From an uncultured Alphaproteobacteria bacterium (GTDB lineage: Bacteria > Pseudomonadota > Alphaproteobacteria > UBA9655): a stretch of DNA of 64,000 nucleotides. The stretch covers positions 1-64,000 of the forward strand of contig CALBSK010000086.1 in the NCBI GenBank assembly GCA_937967795.1, read 5' to 3'. Position 1 is the stretch's first letter. Every line of letters begins with the position of its first letter. The notes under the pieces were generated by a model. It ran no database searches. It worked only from the letters and a program-made list of their open reading frames with translations, and was not told where the DNA came from. The translations under genes were made by a program, and so were the position numbers. This document shows, in pieces, positions 1 to 8,772 of this stretch.

Positions 1-1
1 A

Positions 2-175
2 TTCTATGAAAATAGAAAAAATACTTTGTTTAAATATCTAATATTTGTATTAGACTGCCCTGGCATGCTTATGAACCCGTACAATTCACACTTGCCTCAT
101 TTTTTTGAGGCTAATATACTCCAAATTCGAACGTTTTTCACGCCTATCTTCTCAAAGCAGTGCGAAAAATATTTC
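2..175 (+). CDS. possible 3' end of an unrecognised gene entering from the left edge
   Basis: A reading frame is open from base 2 to a TAA at 173-175 (57 codons) with no stop, while the frame starting at base 1 hits a stop within three codons. The peptide is hydrophobic and aromatic-rich, and I recognise no domain. It could be the tail of a gene that begins outside the window, which would fit the glycosyltransferase that follows on the same strand, or a chance open frame in AT-rich DNA. No start codon context can be judged here. Confidence 0.22.
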
Positions 176-314
176 TAACTCCCCGGCCTTCCCTTCGTTT
201 CTTCCTCTAAGCGGGAATCACTGGAGATATTCTTCCTTTCTGTGTATGAGCTCATATGAACTCGTACAAAATTGACCTAGACAGAGATGGGCAGTTTATG
301 GAACATTTGATATT
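176..314. other. leader region of the first glycosyltransferase gene
   Basis: No gene is visible. The stretch ends with a TTGACC at 272-277 followed 17 bases later by TTTATG, a poor sigma-70 match, just before the ATG at 315. A 14-base motif at 256-269 (atgaactcgtacaa) matches 71-84 in 13 of 14 positions. The Shine-Dalgarno signal of the downstream gene is weak. Confidence 0.3.
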
Positions 315-1241
315 ATGAAAACAAGATGTGAAACTCCGTTCATAAGTGTGATTACACCAACGCTTAATAGAGCTTCTTTAATTGAACGGACAATACAAAG
401 TGTTATCAATCAAGGATATCCAAATTACGAACATATAATTGTGGATGGGATGTCAACCGACGGTACTTTAGAGATTTTAAATAAGTATAAAAATATTAAA
501 ACTTACTCCTTCAAATGCTCAGCAACAGAAGCTCAAAATTTTGGCATTGATAAATCTAAAGGCGACCTCATTTGCTTTATTAATTCTGATGATTATTTTT
601 TGCCGGAAGCTTTTCATACAATGGGGAGGTTCTTTTCTCATTTTAAAGATATAAGACTGTTTACGGGAAGTTTTATGGTAGAAGAGAAAGAAAAAATAAT
701 ATACAAAGCACCTCTATTTCATAATATGCTGGACGTAGAAACTTTGGTATTCGGAGGAACCGGGATTAACGCTACTTTTTTTAAAAGAGAAATTTTTGAG
801 CAATTTGGACAATTGCGTCATGACCTTAAAATTGCAAACGATAGAGGATTTATTGCAGAGCTTCTTTTAGGGGGGGAAAAAAGTATTTCTGTTCCTCAGC
901 ATATCCTTGTTTATTTGAAACATGAGGGATCAGGAACCATTAATAATAATGGAAGATTGAATATTACAATTATTCAAGAACATATAAAACTCTCACGTGA
1001 ACTTATTTTAAGGACCAAGCAAAAGCGTTTAAAAAGATTTTTTCAAGCGTGGCATTCTTGGGAAAAGGCAAAGGAAGTTCTCTTTCATATTCAGAAAAGA
1101 AATTTTAAGAAGGCCTTAAAACACATGAAATTTTTTTTCAATGGGAAAATAATTTACATATTTTTAATGCACTCCGTTTGTTTTTATATGACTTGGAAAG
1201 TTAAATTTAATGTAAAAAGAAAAATAGAAGAATTTGGGTAA
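315..1241 (+). CDS. family 2 glycosyltransferase (surface polysaccharide)
   Basis: This is a GT-A fold glycosyltransferase expected to add a sugar from a nucleotide donor to a cell-surface glycan at the inner face of the cytoplasmic membrane. The N-terminus carries the GT2 strand and turn pattern SVITPTLNRASLIERTIQSV (residues 11-30), the IIVDGMSTDGT nucleotide-binding segment near 41-51, and a DxD-type metal site in NSDD at 90-93. The region past about 220 is basic and less conserved, which fits membrane association. The length of 308 residues is normal for WcaA-type enzymes. No other glycan gene adjoins it on the right, so its cluster may lie to the left of the window. A seven-G run at 880-886 lies in the coding sequence. 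Donor and acceptor cannot be told from sequence. Confidence 0.85.
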   Translation: MKTRCETPFISVITPTLNRASLIERTIQSVINQGYPNYEHIIVDGMSTDGTLEILNKYKNIKTYSFKCSATEAQNFGIDKSKGDLICFINSDDYFLPEAFHTMGRFFSHFKDIRLFTGSFMVEEKEKIIYKAPLFHNMLDVETLVFGGTGINATFFKREIFEQFGQLRHDLKIANDRGFIAELLLGGEKSISVPQHILVYLKHEGSGTINNNGRLNITIIQEHIKLSRELILRTKQKRLKRFFQAWHSWEKAKEVLFHIQKRNFKKALKHMKFFFNGKIIYIFLMHSVCFYMTWKVKFNVKRKIEEFG

Positions 1242-1345
1242 TGCCTTGCAATCCTTATAGCGCAGATTTTTTCTCGCGTTTAGGCTTTATCCTCTACTTC
1301 CCACAGTTAAGAGGGTTGCGCCTCCTTCTAGAATTCAACGGGAAT

Positions 1346-2614
1346 TTACTTTTTTTCTCTTAACTTCTGCCAGTAGGAAAGCCGTTTCTGAATCTCACGT
1401 TCAAATCCTCGTTTATAAGGCACATAAAAGGTCTTGCGTTCCATTTCTTCAGGAAAATAATGTTGACCTGAAAAACCTTCTGGTGTGTCATGATCGTAAA
1501 TATATCCTTCACCATATCCTTCTTTTTTCATCAATTCGGTAGGTGCATTAAGAATGTGTTTAGGAGGGGGTAAAGAACCTGACACTCGCGCTTGTTTAAG
1601 GGCTTGGGGGAAAGCTCGATAGAGAGCGTTGGATTTAGGGGAAGTGGCAAGATATACTAAGGTTTGAACAAGAGCGAGCTCTCCTTCAGGGGATCCAAGT
1701 CTTTCATAAGCTTCAACTCCCGCAAGGGCTTGGACAAGAGCCTGAGGATCAGCAAGTCCCACATCTTCTACCGCAAAACGAATCATTCTGCGTCCCATGT
1801 AAAGCGGGTCTTCTCCATTTTCTAACATGCGGGAAAACCAGTAAAGAGCTGCATCTGGGTCGGACCCTCGTAAAGATTTGTGAAGAGCACTGATAAGATT
1901 GTAATGTCCTTCCTGAGCCTTGTCATAGAGAGGTGCCCTTTTTGTCACGAGTTCAATGAGGCGAGACGAATCAAGGGGGGTTTTGAGAGCTTCTGCTTCG
2001 ATCACTTCCACCAAATTTAACAGAGCTCGCCCATCTCCATCGGCAAACTCAAGAAGCAGCGCTTTCGCTTCAGGCGTTAGAGGTAAAGTTTTCTCTAAAT
2101 AATTTTCTGCGCGCGTCAAGATCTCTTCTAAAATTTCTGGTAAAAGCCTATTAAGTTTAAACACCTGACAGCGCGACAAAAGAGCACTATTCAACTCGAA
2201 AGAAGGATTTTCCGTGGTTGCCCCTACAAGGATAATCATTCCCTTTTCTACATAGGGTAAAAAACTATCCTGTTGTGAGCGATTAAAACGGTGAATTTCA
2301 TCAACAAAAAGAAGAGTCGGAATTCCTTCTTCAAAAGTTTTTTGGGCTTTCTCAAAAACTTTTCTAAGATCTGCCACTCCTGAAAAAATGGCTGAAAGAG
2401 AGACGAATGGTATTCCGCAAGATTGAGCAAGTATGTGAGCAATGGTCGTCTTACCTGTTCCCGGAGGTCCCCAAAAGATCATAGAATAGAGGTGATTCTT
2501 CCCTACCATACGAGAGAGAGGCTTTCCTGGTCCTATAAGGTGGCGCTGTCCAGAAACTTCTTCAAGAGAACGAGGGCGCAAGCGCTCGGCAAGAGGAACA
2601 GGTTTTTTTGGCAC
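1346..2614 (-). CDS. rarA: replication-associated recombination protein A (RarA/MgsA AAA+ ATPase)
   Basis: A clamp-loader-like AAA+ ATPase that acts at stalled replication forks and with SSB. The sequence has Walker [10 protein letters not shown] (about residues 49-57), Walker B LLFVDEIHRF (about 100-109), a sensor-1 region GATTENPSFELNSALLSRC, and the C-terminal tetramerisation region with the HKSLRGSDPDAALYWFSRML signature. Its 422 residues are typical. The start is a GTG whose G is the last base of the upstream degP TAG stop, so the two are translationally coupled and almost certainly co-transcribed. Pairing of a fork-repair ATPase with an envelope protease is seen in many alphaproteobacteria and probably reflects operon inheritance more than shared function. 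Confidence 0.95.
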   Translation of the reverse strand: MPKKPVPLAERLRPRSLEEVSGQRHLIGPGKPLSRMVGKNHLYSMIFWGPPGTGKTTIAHILAQSCGIPFVSLSAIFSGVADLRKVFEKAQKTFEEGIPTLLFVDEIHRFNRSQQDSFLPYVEKGMIILVGATTENPSFELNSALLSRCQVFKLNRLLPEILEEILTRAENYLEKTLPLTPEAKALLLEFADGDGRALLNLVEVIEAEALKTPLDSSRLIELVTKRAPLYDKAQEGHYNLISALHKSLRGSDPDAALYWFSRMLENGEDPLYMGRRMIRFAVEDVGLADPQALVQALAGVEAYERLGSPEGELALVQTLVYLATSPKSNALYRAFPQALKQARVSGSLPPPKHILNAPTELMKKEGYGEGYIYDHDTPEGFSGQHYFPEEMERKTFYVPYKRGFEREIQKRLSYWQKLREKK

Positions 2615-4038
2615 TAGCCTGTTACCTCAAAGGTAAGAACTTGATCCCCTCGCCGAAGAATAAGGGTCCACTCACGCGTTGCATTCTTTAAAAGCCTCAT
2701 CGCATCTTCTTTTGTTTTGATTTTTTTCTTATTAATGAATTCAAGGACATCTCCTGGCTGAATTCCGAGCTGAGCAGCGGGTCCTGTTTCTGAGACTTCT
2801 GTAATCACAACACCTCTTTGCATAGGATTTAACCCCAAATCAACAGCAAGGGAAGGAGAAAGCGTCTGAATCCTCGCTCCACGAAGTGGATTAACTTCTT
2901 CTATCGTGAAAGATGAAGAGTCTTTTGAATCCATTGGCTCAGTTAACATAATAGAAAGTTTTTTCTTTTCACCCTTACGCAGAATGGTAAGATCTACCTT
3001 TTTTCCGAGGGGAGAAATAGCGACTTGATAATCAAGAGAAGCATCATCTTCAATTTCATTATGATCAAGAGCAGCAATAAAATCCCCCACTTTTACCCCC
3101 GCTTTATCCGCAGGGCCTTCTGGATAAACTTCTTTTACGAGTACACCATAAGGGCGAGACAAACCTAAAGCATGGGCGTCATCCGCCGTTACAGATTGAA
3201 CTTCCAAACCCAACCAAGGCCGTATAATACGCCCTTCATTTTTCACGCTTTCAATCACAGACATAGCTATATTAGTTGGGATCGCAAAACCAATACCCAC
3301 AGATCCTCCACTCTTTGAATAGATAGCTGTATTTATTCCCACGACGCGCCCATCAGTTGTAACCAAAGGCCCTCCTGAATTTCCAGGATTAATGGCCGCA
3401 TCTGTCTGAATAAAGGATCGATAATCACTGATTCCTTCCTGACTCCGAGCAAGAGCGGAAATAATGCCGCTTGTAACAGTCTGACCCACACCAAAGGGAT
3501 TTCCAATAGCGAGAACAACATCTCCTACCTCAATATCTTCGGAAGGATTAATTGTGAGGAAGGGAAAATTCGTTCCTCCTTCAATCTGCAAAAGAGCCAG
3601 GTCCGTTTTCTTATCCCTGACAACTACCGTTGCAACGTATTCTCTTTTGTCAAAAAGGACCACATGAATCATGTCGGCATTTTCAATAACGTGATCATTC
3701 GTCAGGACAAGCCCCTCTTTGTTCACAAGGGTGCCTGATCCCAGAGAATTTTGAGCCTCATTCTCCCCAGGATGAAGGTGTTCAAAAAACTGTTTAAAGA
3801 AAGGATCATCCATAAAAGGAGACGCGGGGTATTCGAACTTAGCCTGATGAAAAGCATAAATGTTAACAACAGCAGGCGCTACCATTTTCACAACTGAAGC
3901 ATAGCTCTCAATCTTTTTTTCACGGGTAAGAGGAATATATTTTGACTCTTCTTTAACTTGAGTGGCTTCTTTACAGGCCGTCATCACGATAGACATGCAT
4001 AAAGCTATGAGGATAAATTTTAAAAATGGCATCGACAT
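2614..4038 (-). CDS. degP: HtrA/DegP-family serine endoprotease, possible lipoprotein
   Basis: A periplasmic trypsin-like protease and chaperone for misfolded envelope proteins. The catalytic triad is visible: His in LTNDHVIENAD, Asp in KKTDLALLQ, and Ser in NPGNSGGPLV. Two PDZ domains follow (about residues 275-365 and 385-470). The N-terminus is a short hydrophobic signal ending in MTACKE, which resembles a lipobox with Cys at about 22. If processed, the protease would be lipid-anchored instead of soluble, unlike E. coli DegP. It lies 53 bases downstream of a universal stress protein gene and overlaps rarA by one base, so a usp-degP-rarA unit is likely. Assignment to DegP rather than DegQ is not secure. 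Confidence 0.93.
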   Translation of the reverse strand: MSMPFLKFILIALCMSIVMTACKEATQVKEESKYIPLTREKKIESYASVVKMVAPAVVNIYAFHQAKFEYPASPFMDDPFFKQFFEHLHPGENEAQNSLGSGTLVNKEGLVLTNDHVIENADMIHVVLFDKREYVATVVVRDKKTDLALLQIEGGTNFPFLTINPSEDIEVGDVVLAIGNPFGVGQTVTSGIISALARSQEGISDYRSFIQTDAAINPGNSGGPLVTTDGRVVGINTAIYSKSGGSVGIGFAIPTNIAMSVIESVKNEGRIIRPWLGLEVQSVTADDAHALGLSRPYGVLVKEVYPEGPADKAGVKVGDFIAALDHNEIEDDASLDYQVAISPLGKKVDLTILRKGEKKKLSIMLTEPMDSKDSSSFTIEEVNPLRGARIQTLSPSLAVDLGLNPMQRGVVITEVSETGPAAQLGIQPGDVLEFINKKKIKTKEDAMRLLKNATREWTLILRRGDQVLTFEVTG

Positions 4039-4091
4039 CCTACGTAAGGAAAAAGTTAAGGGAAGAACTCATTTAATCATATTTCTCTTAA

Positions 4092-4931
4092 TTAATGATA
4101 AACAAAAAGAGGAACATCTGTTGATTTTAAAAGATCTTTTAAAAAAGATCCCATAAAAAAGTAACTGACCCCTCCTTGCCCAAAAGCTCCCATAACAATT
4201 AAAGAAGGTTTGAGATCTTCGATTAACTCGAGAATAGACTTCACCGGTTTTTGAAAACTTATTATGGGGTGAATATGGGCTTTTACATCATGATTTTGAC
4301 AAAGCTTTGCTGCGGCATTAGCTCGGTCACGCGCCTCATTTTCATCCGAGCTAACGCTCGCTATATGAACCGTTTTTCCTTTAAAAATGCTAAGCAGAAT
4401 GGCCATATGGAGGGCTCTTGAGGAAGCGAGAGTCCCATCAAAAGCAACAAGAATATGGGGACTATTTTGATGAGAAAGCGTAGGGCCCGTTACAATAATA
4501 GGACGGGGATTGTCCCTCATAATTTGTTTAACGGAAATCGTTGTTTCTTCAGTAGGCGTAAAATGAAAGTTTGCGTCTTTTCCAATAATTAACAAGTCAT
4601 ATTCCGTTAGAAAGTGCTCAATTTCATAAGCAGGCACACCGGTTGCATCAATAATAGAGCATGAAATTTTCTGAGTTTTGCAAAGATCAGAAAATTTTTT
4701 TTCAAGTTTATGAACACGATGTTTTGCATTCTCGAGAAGCTGTTCATCCAGCTCAACTTTAAAAGCCGCCCCTCCTAAAGGGATAGCTTCAGGAGCTGCA
4801 ATCCAGGGTTCATCTAAAACACCAATTCCCGTAAGAGCTGCCTTGTGAGATAAAGCTAATTCAATTCCTATTTTTTTCGCTGATTCACTCGATTCAGAAT
4901 CATCAAGAGTGACGAGGATATTTTTAATCAT
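4092..4931 (-). CDS. tandem universal stress protein (two UspA domains)
   Basis: A 279-residue protein formed by two UspA-like domains. Domain 1 begins MIKNILVTLDDSESS and domain 2 begins near residue 155 with HILVAFDGTLASSRALHMA. The C-terminal ATP-binding-like motif is GAFGQGGVSYFFMGSFLKDLL, close to the family G-2x-G-9x-G(S/T) pattern. Such proteins accumulate under stress or growth arrest and may bind ATP, but the target is not predictable. A good Shine-Dalgarno (agaggcgctc) precedes the ATG. It is divergent from the LON-domain gene and heads the probable usp-degP-rarA unit, consistent with a stress-response context. Confidence 0.88.
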   Translation of the reverse strand: MIKNILVTLDDSESSESAKKIGIELALSHKAALTGIGVLDEPWIAAPEAIPLGGAAFKVELDEQLLENAKHRVHKLEKKFSDLCKTQKISCSIIDATGVPAYEIEHFLTEYDLLIIGKDANFHFTPTEETTISVKQIMRDNPRPIIVTGPTLSHQNSPHILVAFDGTLASSRALHMAILLSIFKGKTVHIASVSSDENEARDRANAAAKLCQNHDVKAHIHPIISFQKPVKSILELIEDLKPSLIVMGAFGQGGVSYFFMGSFLKDLLKSTDVPLFVYH

Positions 4932-5069
4932 GAGCGCCTCTTTTTTATTTTAGCGGTTCAACATATACCGTTTATCTCATGATTCCTCAGGAATCAATTA
5001 GAGTCAAGGAAAAGCGGATCATAAAAAATAGCGGAAGCATTTTTCTAGTTTTTTAAGGATAGACATTTT

Positions 5070-5097
5070 TTGACACCCTATTCAATAAAAATACAAA
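5070..5097 (+). promoter_or_regulatory. sigma-70 promoter candidate for the LON-domain/Trm112 unit
   Basis: A perfect -35 TTGACA (5070-5075) is followed after 16 bases by TACAAA (5092-5097), four of six matches to the -10 consensus. It sits about 67 bases before the ATG in the 230-base divergent gap between usp and the LON-domain gene. The -35 is convincing and the -10 is only fair. Confidence 0.5.
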
Positions 5098-5164
5098 TAA
5101 GGATTATTGCCAAATCCCCCCTAAATCTCTATATAAAAACTATCAAGTTAAAAAAGAGATTGTG

Positions 5165-5788
5165 ATGAAACTTCAAGATTTTCCTTCTATTCTTCCTTTA
5201 TATGCTGCCAATGATACAATTTTACTTCCGCGAGCTCAACTTCCACTGATGCTGCAGAGAGATGACGAAAAAGCGCTTGTCGATAATTCCTTTCGCGAAG
5301 GACATCGACTTATTGGCGTTATTCAAGCCAACCCAGAAGGAGGACATTTTCAAAAGGGCTGCGTAGGACGAATTATTAGCTTTCAAGATGGAGCTCAAAT
5401 TTTCATTACTCTAGGAGGACTGTGCCGCTTTAAAATAGAAGAGATTCTCGAAGAAGAGCCCGTAAAAAAAGCGAGAGTTAATTATCGGGGCTATGAGAAC
5501 GATTTGGAGGAATCTATCACAGATCCTTTTGTAGACCGCCCTCGGCTTTTGAATCTTTTAAAGAACTACTTAGAAGATCAAGACATCATAGCAAATTGGG
5601 AAGAAATTGATCATGCCAGTGATGATCTTATCATCAGTTCTCTCAGTATGGCCTGTCCCTTCAAGCCTATTGAAAAACAAGCTCTTTTAGAAATTTCTTC
5701 CCTTTCTGATAGGTGTGATATGATGATTGCTTTAATGGAAGTTGCCTCTCCTCATATAAAAGGAGGGGGGCGATCTATCCTTCATTAG
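5165..5788 (+). CDS. LON substrate-binding (LAN) domain protein
   Basis: A stand-alone N-terminal substrate-binding domain of Lon protease, without the AAA+ ATPase or Ser-Lys protease parts. It starts with the family pattern [23 protein letters not shown] text and contains IGVIQ and GCVGRI strands. The function is unknown; a role in recognising damaged proteins is only inferred from Lon. A GTG lies directly before the ATG, and I chose the ATG. The Trm112-like gene follows after 11 bases, the same pairing found across alphaproteobacteria, so the two are probably co-expressed from the promoter near 5070. Confidence 0.88.
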   Translation: MKLQDFPSILPLYAANDTILLPRAQLPLMLQRDDEKALVDNSFREGHRLIGVIQANPEGGHFQKGCVGRIISFQDGAQIFITLGGLCRFKIEEILEEEPVKKARVNYRGYENDLEESITDPFVDRPRLLNLLKNYLEDQDIIANWEEIDHASDDLIISSLSMACPFKPIEKQALLEISSLSDRCDMMIALMEVASPHIKGGGRSILH

Positions 5789-5799
5789 GGAGTGCTGTC

Positions 5800-5991
5800 A
5801 TGAAAAAAAAATCGCCCTTAAATCCTAAGCTTTTTGAAATGCTCGTTTGTCCTCTTACCAAAGGGCCACTCAAGTATAATCCTAATAAGAATGAACTTAT
5901 CAGTCCTTATGCAAAACTAGCCTATCCCCTTCGGGACGGCGTTCCCATTATGCTGATTGACGAAGCAAGAACCTTGAAAGAAGGTAAGTAA
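5800..5991 (+). CDS. Trm112/YcaR family small protein (UPF0434)
   Basis: A 63-residue protein with the Trm112-like pattern: [16 protein letters not shown] near residues 13-28 and a C-terminal [17 protein letters not shown]. In eukaryotes Trm112 activates several methyltransferases; the bacterial small homologues are largely uncharacterised. Only one Cys of the usual zinc knuckle is present, so it may not bind zinc. A clear Shine-Dalgarno (agggagt) precedes the ATG. It shares an operon with the LON-domain protein. A nine-A run follows the start codon, unremarkable in this AT-rich DNA. Confidence 0.85.
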   Translation: MKKKSPLNPKLFEMLVCPLTKGPLKYNPNKNELISPYAKLAYPLRDGVPIMLIDEARTLKEGK

Positions 5992-6050
5992 GATGGCCAA
6001 CATGCAATTAGCTTCTAATAATCCTAATTGATATAATATTTGAATCTCTC

Positions 6051-7733
6051 ATGCAAAATCTAATTTCTTTTCTTTTTTTTCAAATCGTTAGCCTTGGGAC
6101 ATTCTCCTTACTTTCTCCTTTTTTCAAAATTAAGTGTGATAAAGATAAAATAGGAACCTCTATTTTTTGGGGATTCTGGATTGCTATGCTTTTAAGTTAC
6201 TTGTTCGCTCTTACAATACCTCATCGTTTAAATATAGCTTGCTATTTAATTTTTCTGGGTTCCCTTGTGGGAATTGGGCGTCTTATAAATACAGGAAAAA
6301 TTCGAGAAATCTTGAAATCAAATTATGTCTTTTGTTTGTTTTTTTTGATACCGTTTGTATTCTTTTTAGTGCATAAACCCTCTTCTTGTGATGAATATGG
6401 TCACTGGGTGTTGTTACCTAAAATTTACGTAGAAACGAACAATTTGGTTACTGCCGCTGTAACTTCTGGCGTGGGGTATACCCCTTTATGGGCTCTTCAA
6501 GCTGCGTTTTTTGAATTTCTAACGCCAGGAAATTTCAGTGAATCTGTGATAGCAACTCTTAAAATAGGGATTTTTATTTCTTTTTTATTTTTTCTTAAAG
6601 AAACTTTTAAGCTTAATAATTTAATTTTTTTGCTTTTCTCTTTTTTCACTCTTTTGATAATCTCCAAATTTAATAAGCACCTTGTTATTGAATTTCCAAT
6701 TTGTATGCTCATCGCCTCTCTTTCTTTTGTCGTTTACGCTCTGGAAAAGGGAGAAGGAAAAGAGCTTCTTGTTTTACTTTTAATCGGAGCGCTCTCTCTT
6801 TATATGGTTAAAAAGTCCATGATAGCTGTTCTTCCCTCAGTTCTATGGTATCTGTGGGTGAAAAATTATAAAAAACAGCTCTTCGTTTTTTTAGGGATTT
6901 TTTGTTTTTTTGTCATCTCTTGGAAAATTAAAACTTATGGAACATCAGAATTATTAGCGCCAGGCCATACCATCAATAGTTTTTCAAGCTCGCAAGCTTT
7001 TCTTGTTTATTCTTGTTTCTTTCAAAAAGTTAAAGAGAATTTTTTTTATTTTCTTATTTTTGGGATAAGCCTTTATTTATTTTTTAGAGAATCTCAAAGA
7101 TTATTTATCTTTTATATAATTTTCTCACTTATTTTTATAATGGCCTTGATAGTGAGTTATCTTTTTTCTTTTTCTGATATTGAAGCTTTAAAGTTGGCTT
7201 CTTTCCTCAGGTATATGTCATCCGTCTTTTACCCCGCCTATGTATTAGCCCTGTTTATCCTTCTTTCGAAAATTTTAGAAAAAATAAAAATTCAACCTAA
7301 AAAAATTGAGCCCTCTCGTATACGGTTAGGAATCGCCGTCCTTTCTTTTACCATTGGTGCTTCTTATTTTTATCAAGGATATAATGAATCTAAAAGGGAT
7401 TATGTAGGCCAGATGATTGCAAAAATTCCGCTTTCCCTCATTTCTCAACATGAAAATGTCCTTATTCTTGGTTCTCTTGTTCCTCAATATGGCTATTGGC
7501 GGTTTAGATACCATTTGTATCCTTGGGTTCAAAAACTTGAATTTCGTTCATTTGATAACCTTTCCGATCAAGACGTTGAAAAAATGTTGAGTAAGAATAA
7601 TTTAATTATTGTAAGAGAGACAAACGATAAATTTAACCAATATCTTAAAACTTATTGGGGGCTTGATACGAGAAGATACGCTCAATTTCTTCTTTACAAA
7701 AAGAATAACAGAGTACAAACTCAAAAATTATGA
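6051..7733 (+). CDS. polytopic membrane protein, probable GT-C-type glycosyltransferase
   Basis: A 560-residue protein with roughly ten or more hydrophobic segments and a soluble C-terminal part of about 90 residues. I do not recognise a named family, but the layout fits GT-C enzymes, which take polyprenyl-phosphate sugars and act on the periplasmic side. After the third or fourth membrane span comes an exposed loop with SSCDEYGHWVLLPKIY (about residues 108-123), whose Asp-Glu pair sits where GT-C enzymes keep their catalytic acid. Its stop overlaps the start of the next gene, a fused GtrB-GtrA protein that would make and flip the lipid-linked donor. The gene is very AT-rich with many poly-T stretches. 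A role in O-antigen or other surface-glycan modification is inference. Confidence 0.6.
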   Translation: MQNLISFLFFQIVSLGTFSLLSPFFKIKCDKDKIGTSIFWGFWIAMLLSYLFALTIPHRLNIACYLIFLGSLVGIGRLINTGKIREILKSNYVFCLFFLIPFVFFLVHKPSSCDEYGHWVLLPKIYVETNNLVTAAVTSGVGYTPLWALQAAFFEFLTPGNFSESVIATLKIGIFISFLFFLKETFKLNNLIFLLFSFFTLLIISKFNKHLVIEFPICMLIASLSFVVYALEKGEGKELLVLLLIGALSLYMVKKSMIAVLPSVLWYLWVKNYKKQLFVFLGIFCFFVISWKIKTYGTSELLAPGHTINSFSSSQAFLVYSCFFQKVKENFFYFLIFGISLYLFFRESQRLFIFYIIFSLIFIMALIVSYLFSFSDIEALKLASFLRYMSSVFYPAYVLALFILLSKILEKIKIQPKKIEPSRIRLGIAVLSFTIGASYFYQGYNESKRDYVGQMIAKIPLSLISQHENVLILGSLVPQYGYWRFRYHLYPWVQKLEFRSFDNLSDQDVEKMLSKNNLIIVRETNDKFNQYLKTYWGLDTRRYAQFLLYKKNNRVQTQKL

Positions 7734-8764
7734 GTTATTTTTTCATTATCCCCGCTTATGAACCTGATGCTAGAATTGTTGATCTGATACGACAACTTCT
7801 TGAGAACTCACAAGCTCGTATTTGCGTTGTGGATGATGGGAGTCAAAATACCCTGCCTTTTAAAGATTCGATTTTTCAGAACAAGAGAGTCAGTCTTCTT
7901 CATCATGCAATTAATTTAGGCAAAGGCGCTTCTCTAAAGACGGCCTTTAATTACGTTTTAACACACTTTCCTCAAATCAAGTCAGTTGTAACGCTGGACG
8001 CCGATGGCCAACATGCGATTTCGGATGCTCTTAAGATTGCTAAAAAAGGACAAAGCAGCCAAGCGCTCATTTTAGGAACCAGATCCTTTTCCTTATCGGG
8101 CCAAAAAATTCCCTTAAAATCCCGTCTAGGAAATATTATTACTCGATTGGTATGGCGTCTTATAATGGGATCGAAAATCACAGACACTCAAACGGGATTG
8201 AGAGGAATTCCCTCCTCGCTGATGAAGGGCTGCCTCCATATTTTACCCAATCGATATGAATTCGAGATGGAAATGCTTTTAAAAGCAAACGAGTTAAACA
8301 TGCCCTTAGTAGAAGTCCCTATTGAAACAATTTATATTGATCAAAATCGAGGATCTCACTTTAACCCCTTTTTGGATTCCTTAAAAATATATTTCGTTCT
8401 CTTCAGATATTCCTTCTCAGCTATTATTTCTACAGCCGTAGATTATATGGCTTTTTATATTTTATTAGCCTTTTTTGGCGTAGGGTTGTCCTTTATTGTC
8501 GCTCGATTAGTCTCTTTTTTTGTGAATTACAATTTGAACAAAACTTTTGTGTTTCGGAGTAAAAGAGCAAGCACCCACTCTCTTTTAAAATATATGGTTC
8601 TTTTTTGTTCCAATCTTTATATTGGGTATTCCTCAATGGAATATATATCTTTTCAAGGTTTTTTTACAATTTATTCTAAAATTGGGGTCGACATTCTTCT
8701 CTTTTTCTTTAACTTCTTTATACAAAGGGAATGGGTCTTTAAAAGTTCCCCGAGTGAAAATTAA
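7730..8764 (+). CDS. polyprenyl-phosphate glycosyltransferase fused to GtrA-type flippase domain
   Basis: Residues 1 to about 215 form a DPM1/GtrB-like GT2 domain: FIIPAYEPD at the N-terminus, VVDDGS near 33-38, NLGKGASLKTAFNY, the metal site LDADGQH near 87-93, and the DTQTGLRG acceptor-loop motif. Residues of about 225-340 are a GtrA domain with four membrane segments, starting at RYSFSAIISTAVDYMAF and containing the typical FVNYNLNKTFVFRS. The first part should transfer a sugar to undecaprenyl phosphate and the second should help move it across the membrane. In phage and Shigella gtr operons these are separate genes. The ATG overlaps the stop of the upstream GT-C-like gene (ATGA), so the two are coupled. 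The sugar is unknown. Confidence 0.85.
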   Translation: MSYFFIIPAYEPDARIVDLIRQLLENSQARICVVDDGSQNTLPFKDSIFQNKRVSLLHHAINLGKGASLKTAFNYVLTHFPQIKSVVTLDADGQHAISDALKIAKKGQSSQALILGTRSFSLSGQKIPLKSRLGNIITRLVWRLIMGSKITDTQTGLRGIPSSLMKGCLHILPNRYEFEMEMLLKANELNMPLVEVPIETIYIDQNRGSHFNPFLDSLKIYFVLFRYSFSAIISTAVDYMAFYILLAFFGVGLSFIVARLVSFFVNYNLNKTFVFRSKRASTHSLLKYMVLFCSNLYIGYSSMEYISFQGFFTIYSKIGVDILLFFFNFFIQREWVFKSSPSEN

Positions 8765-8772
8765 TTAACGCC

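Noticed and set aside
880..886. Seven-G run in the first glycosyltransferase as a phase-variation tract
   Set aside because: Seven-base G or C runs also occur in housekeeping genes here (sodB, prfA), so seven is not special in this DNA.
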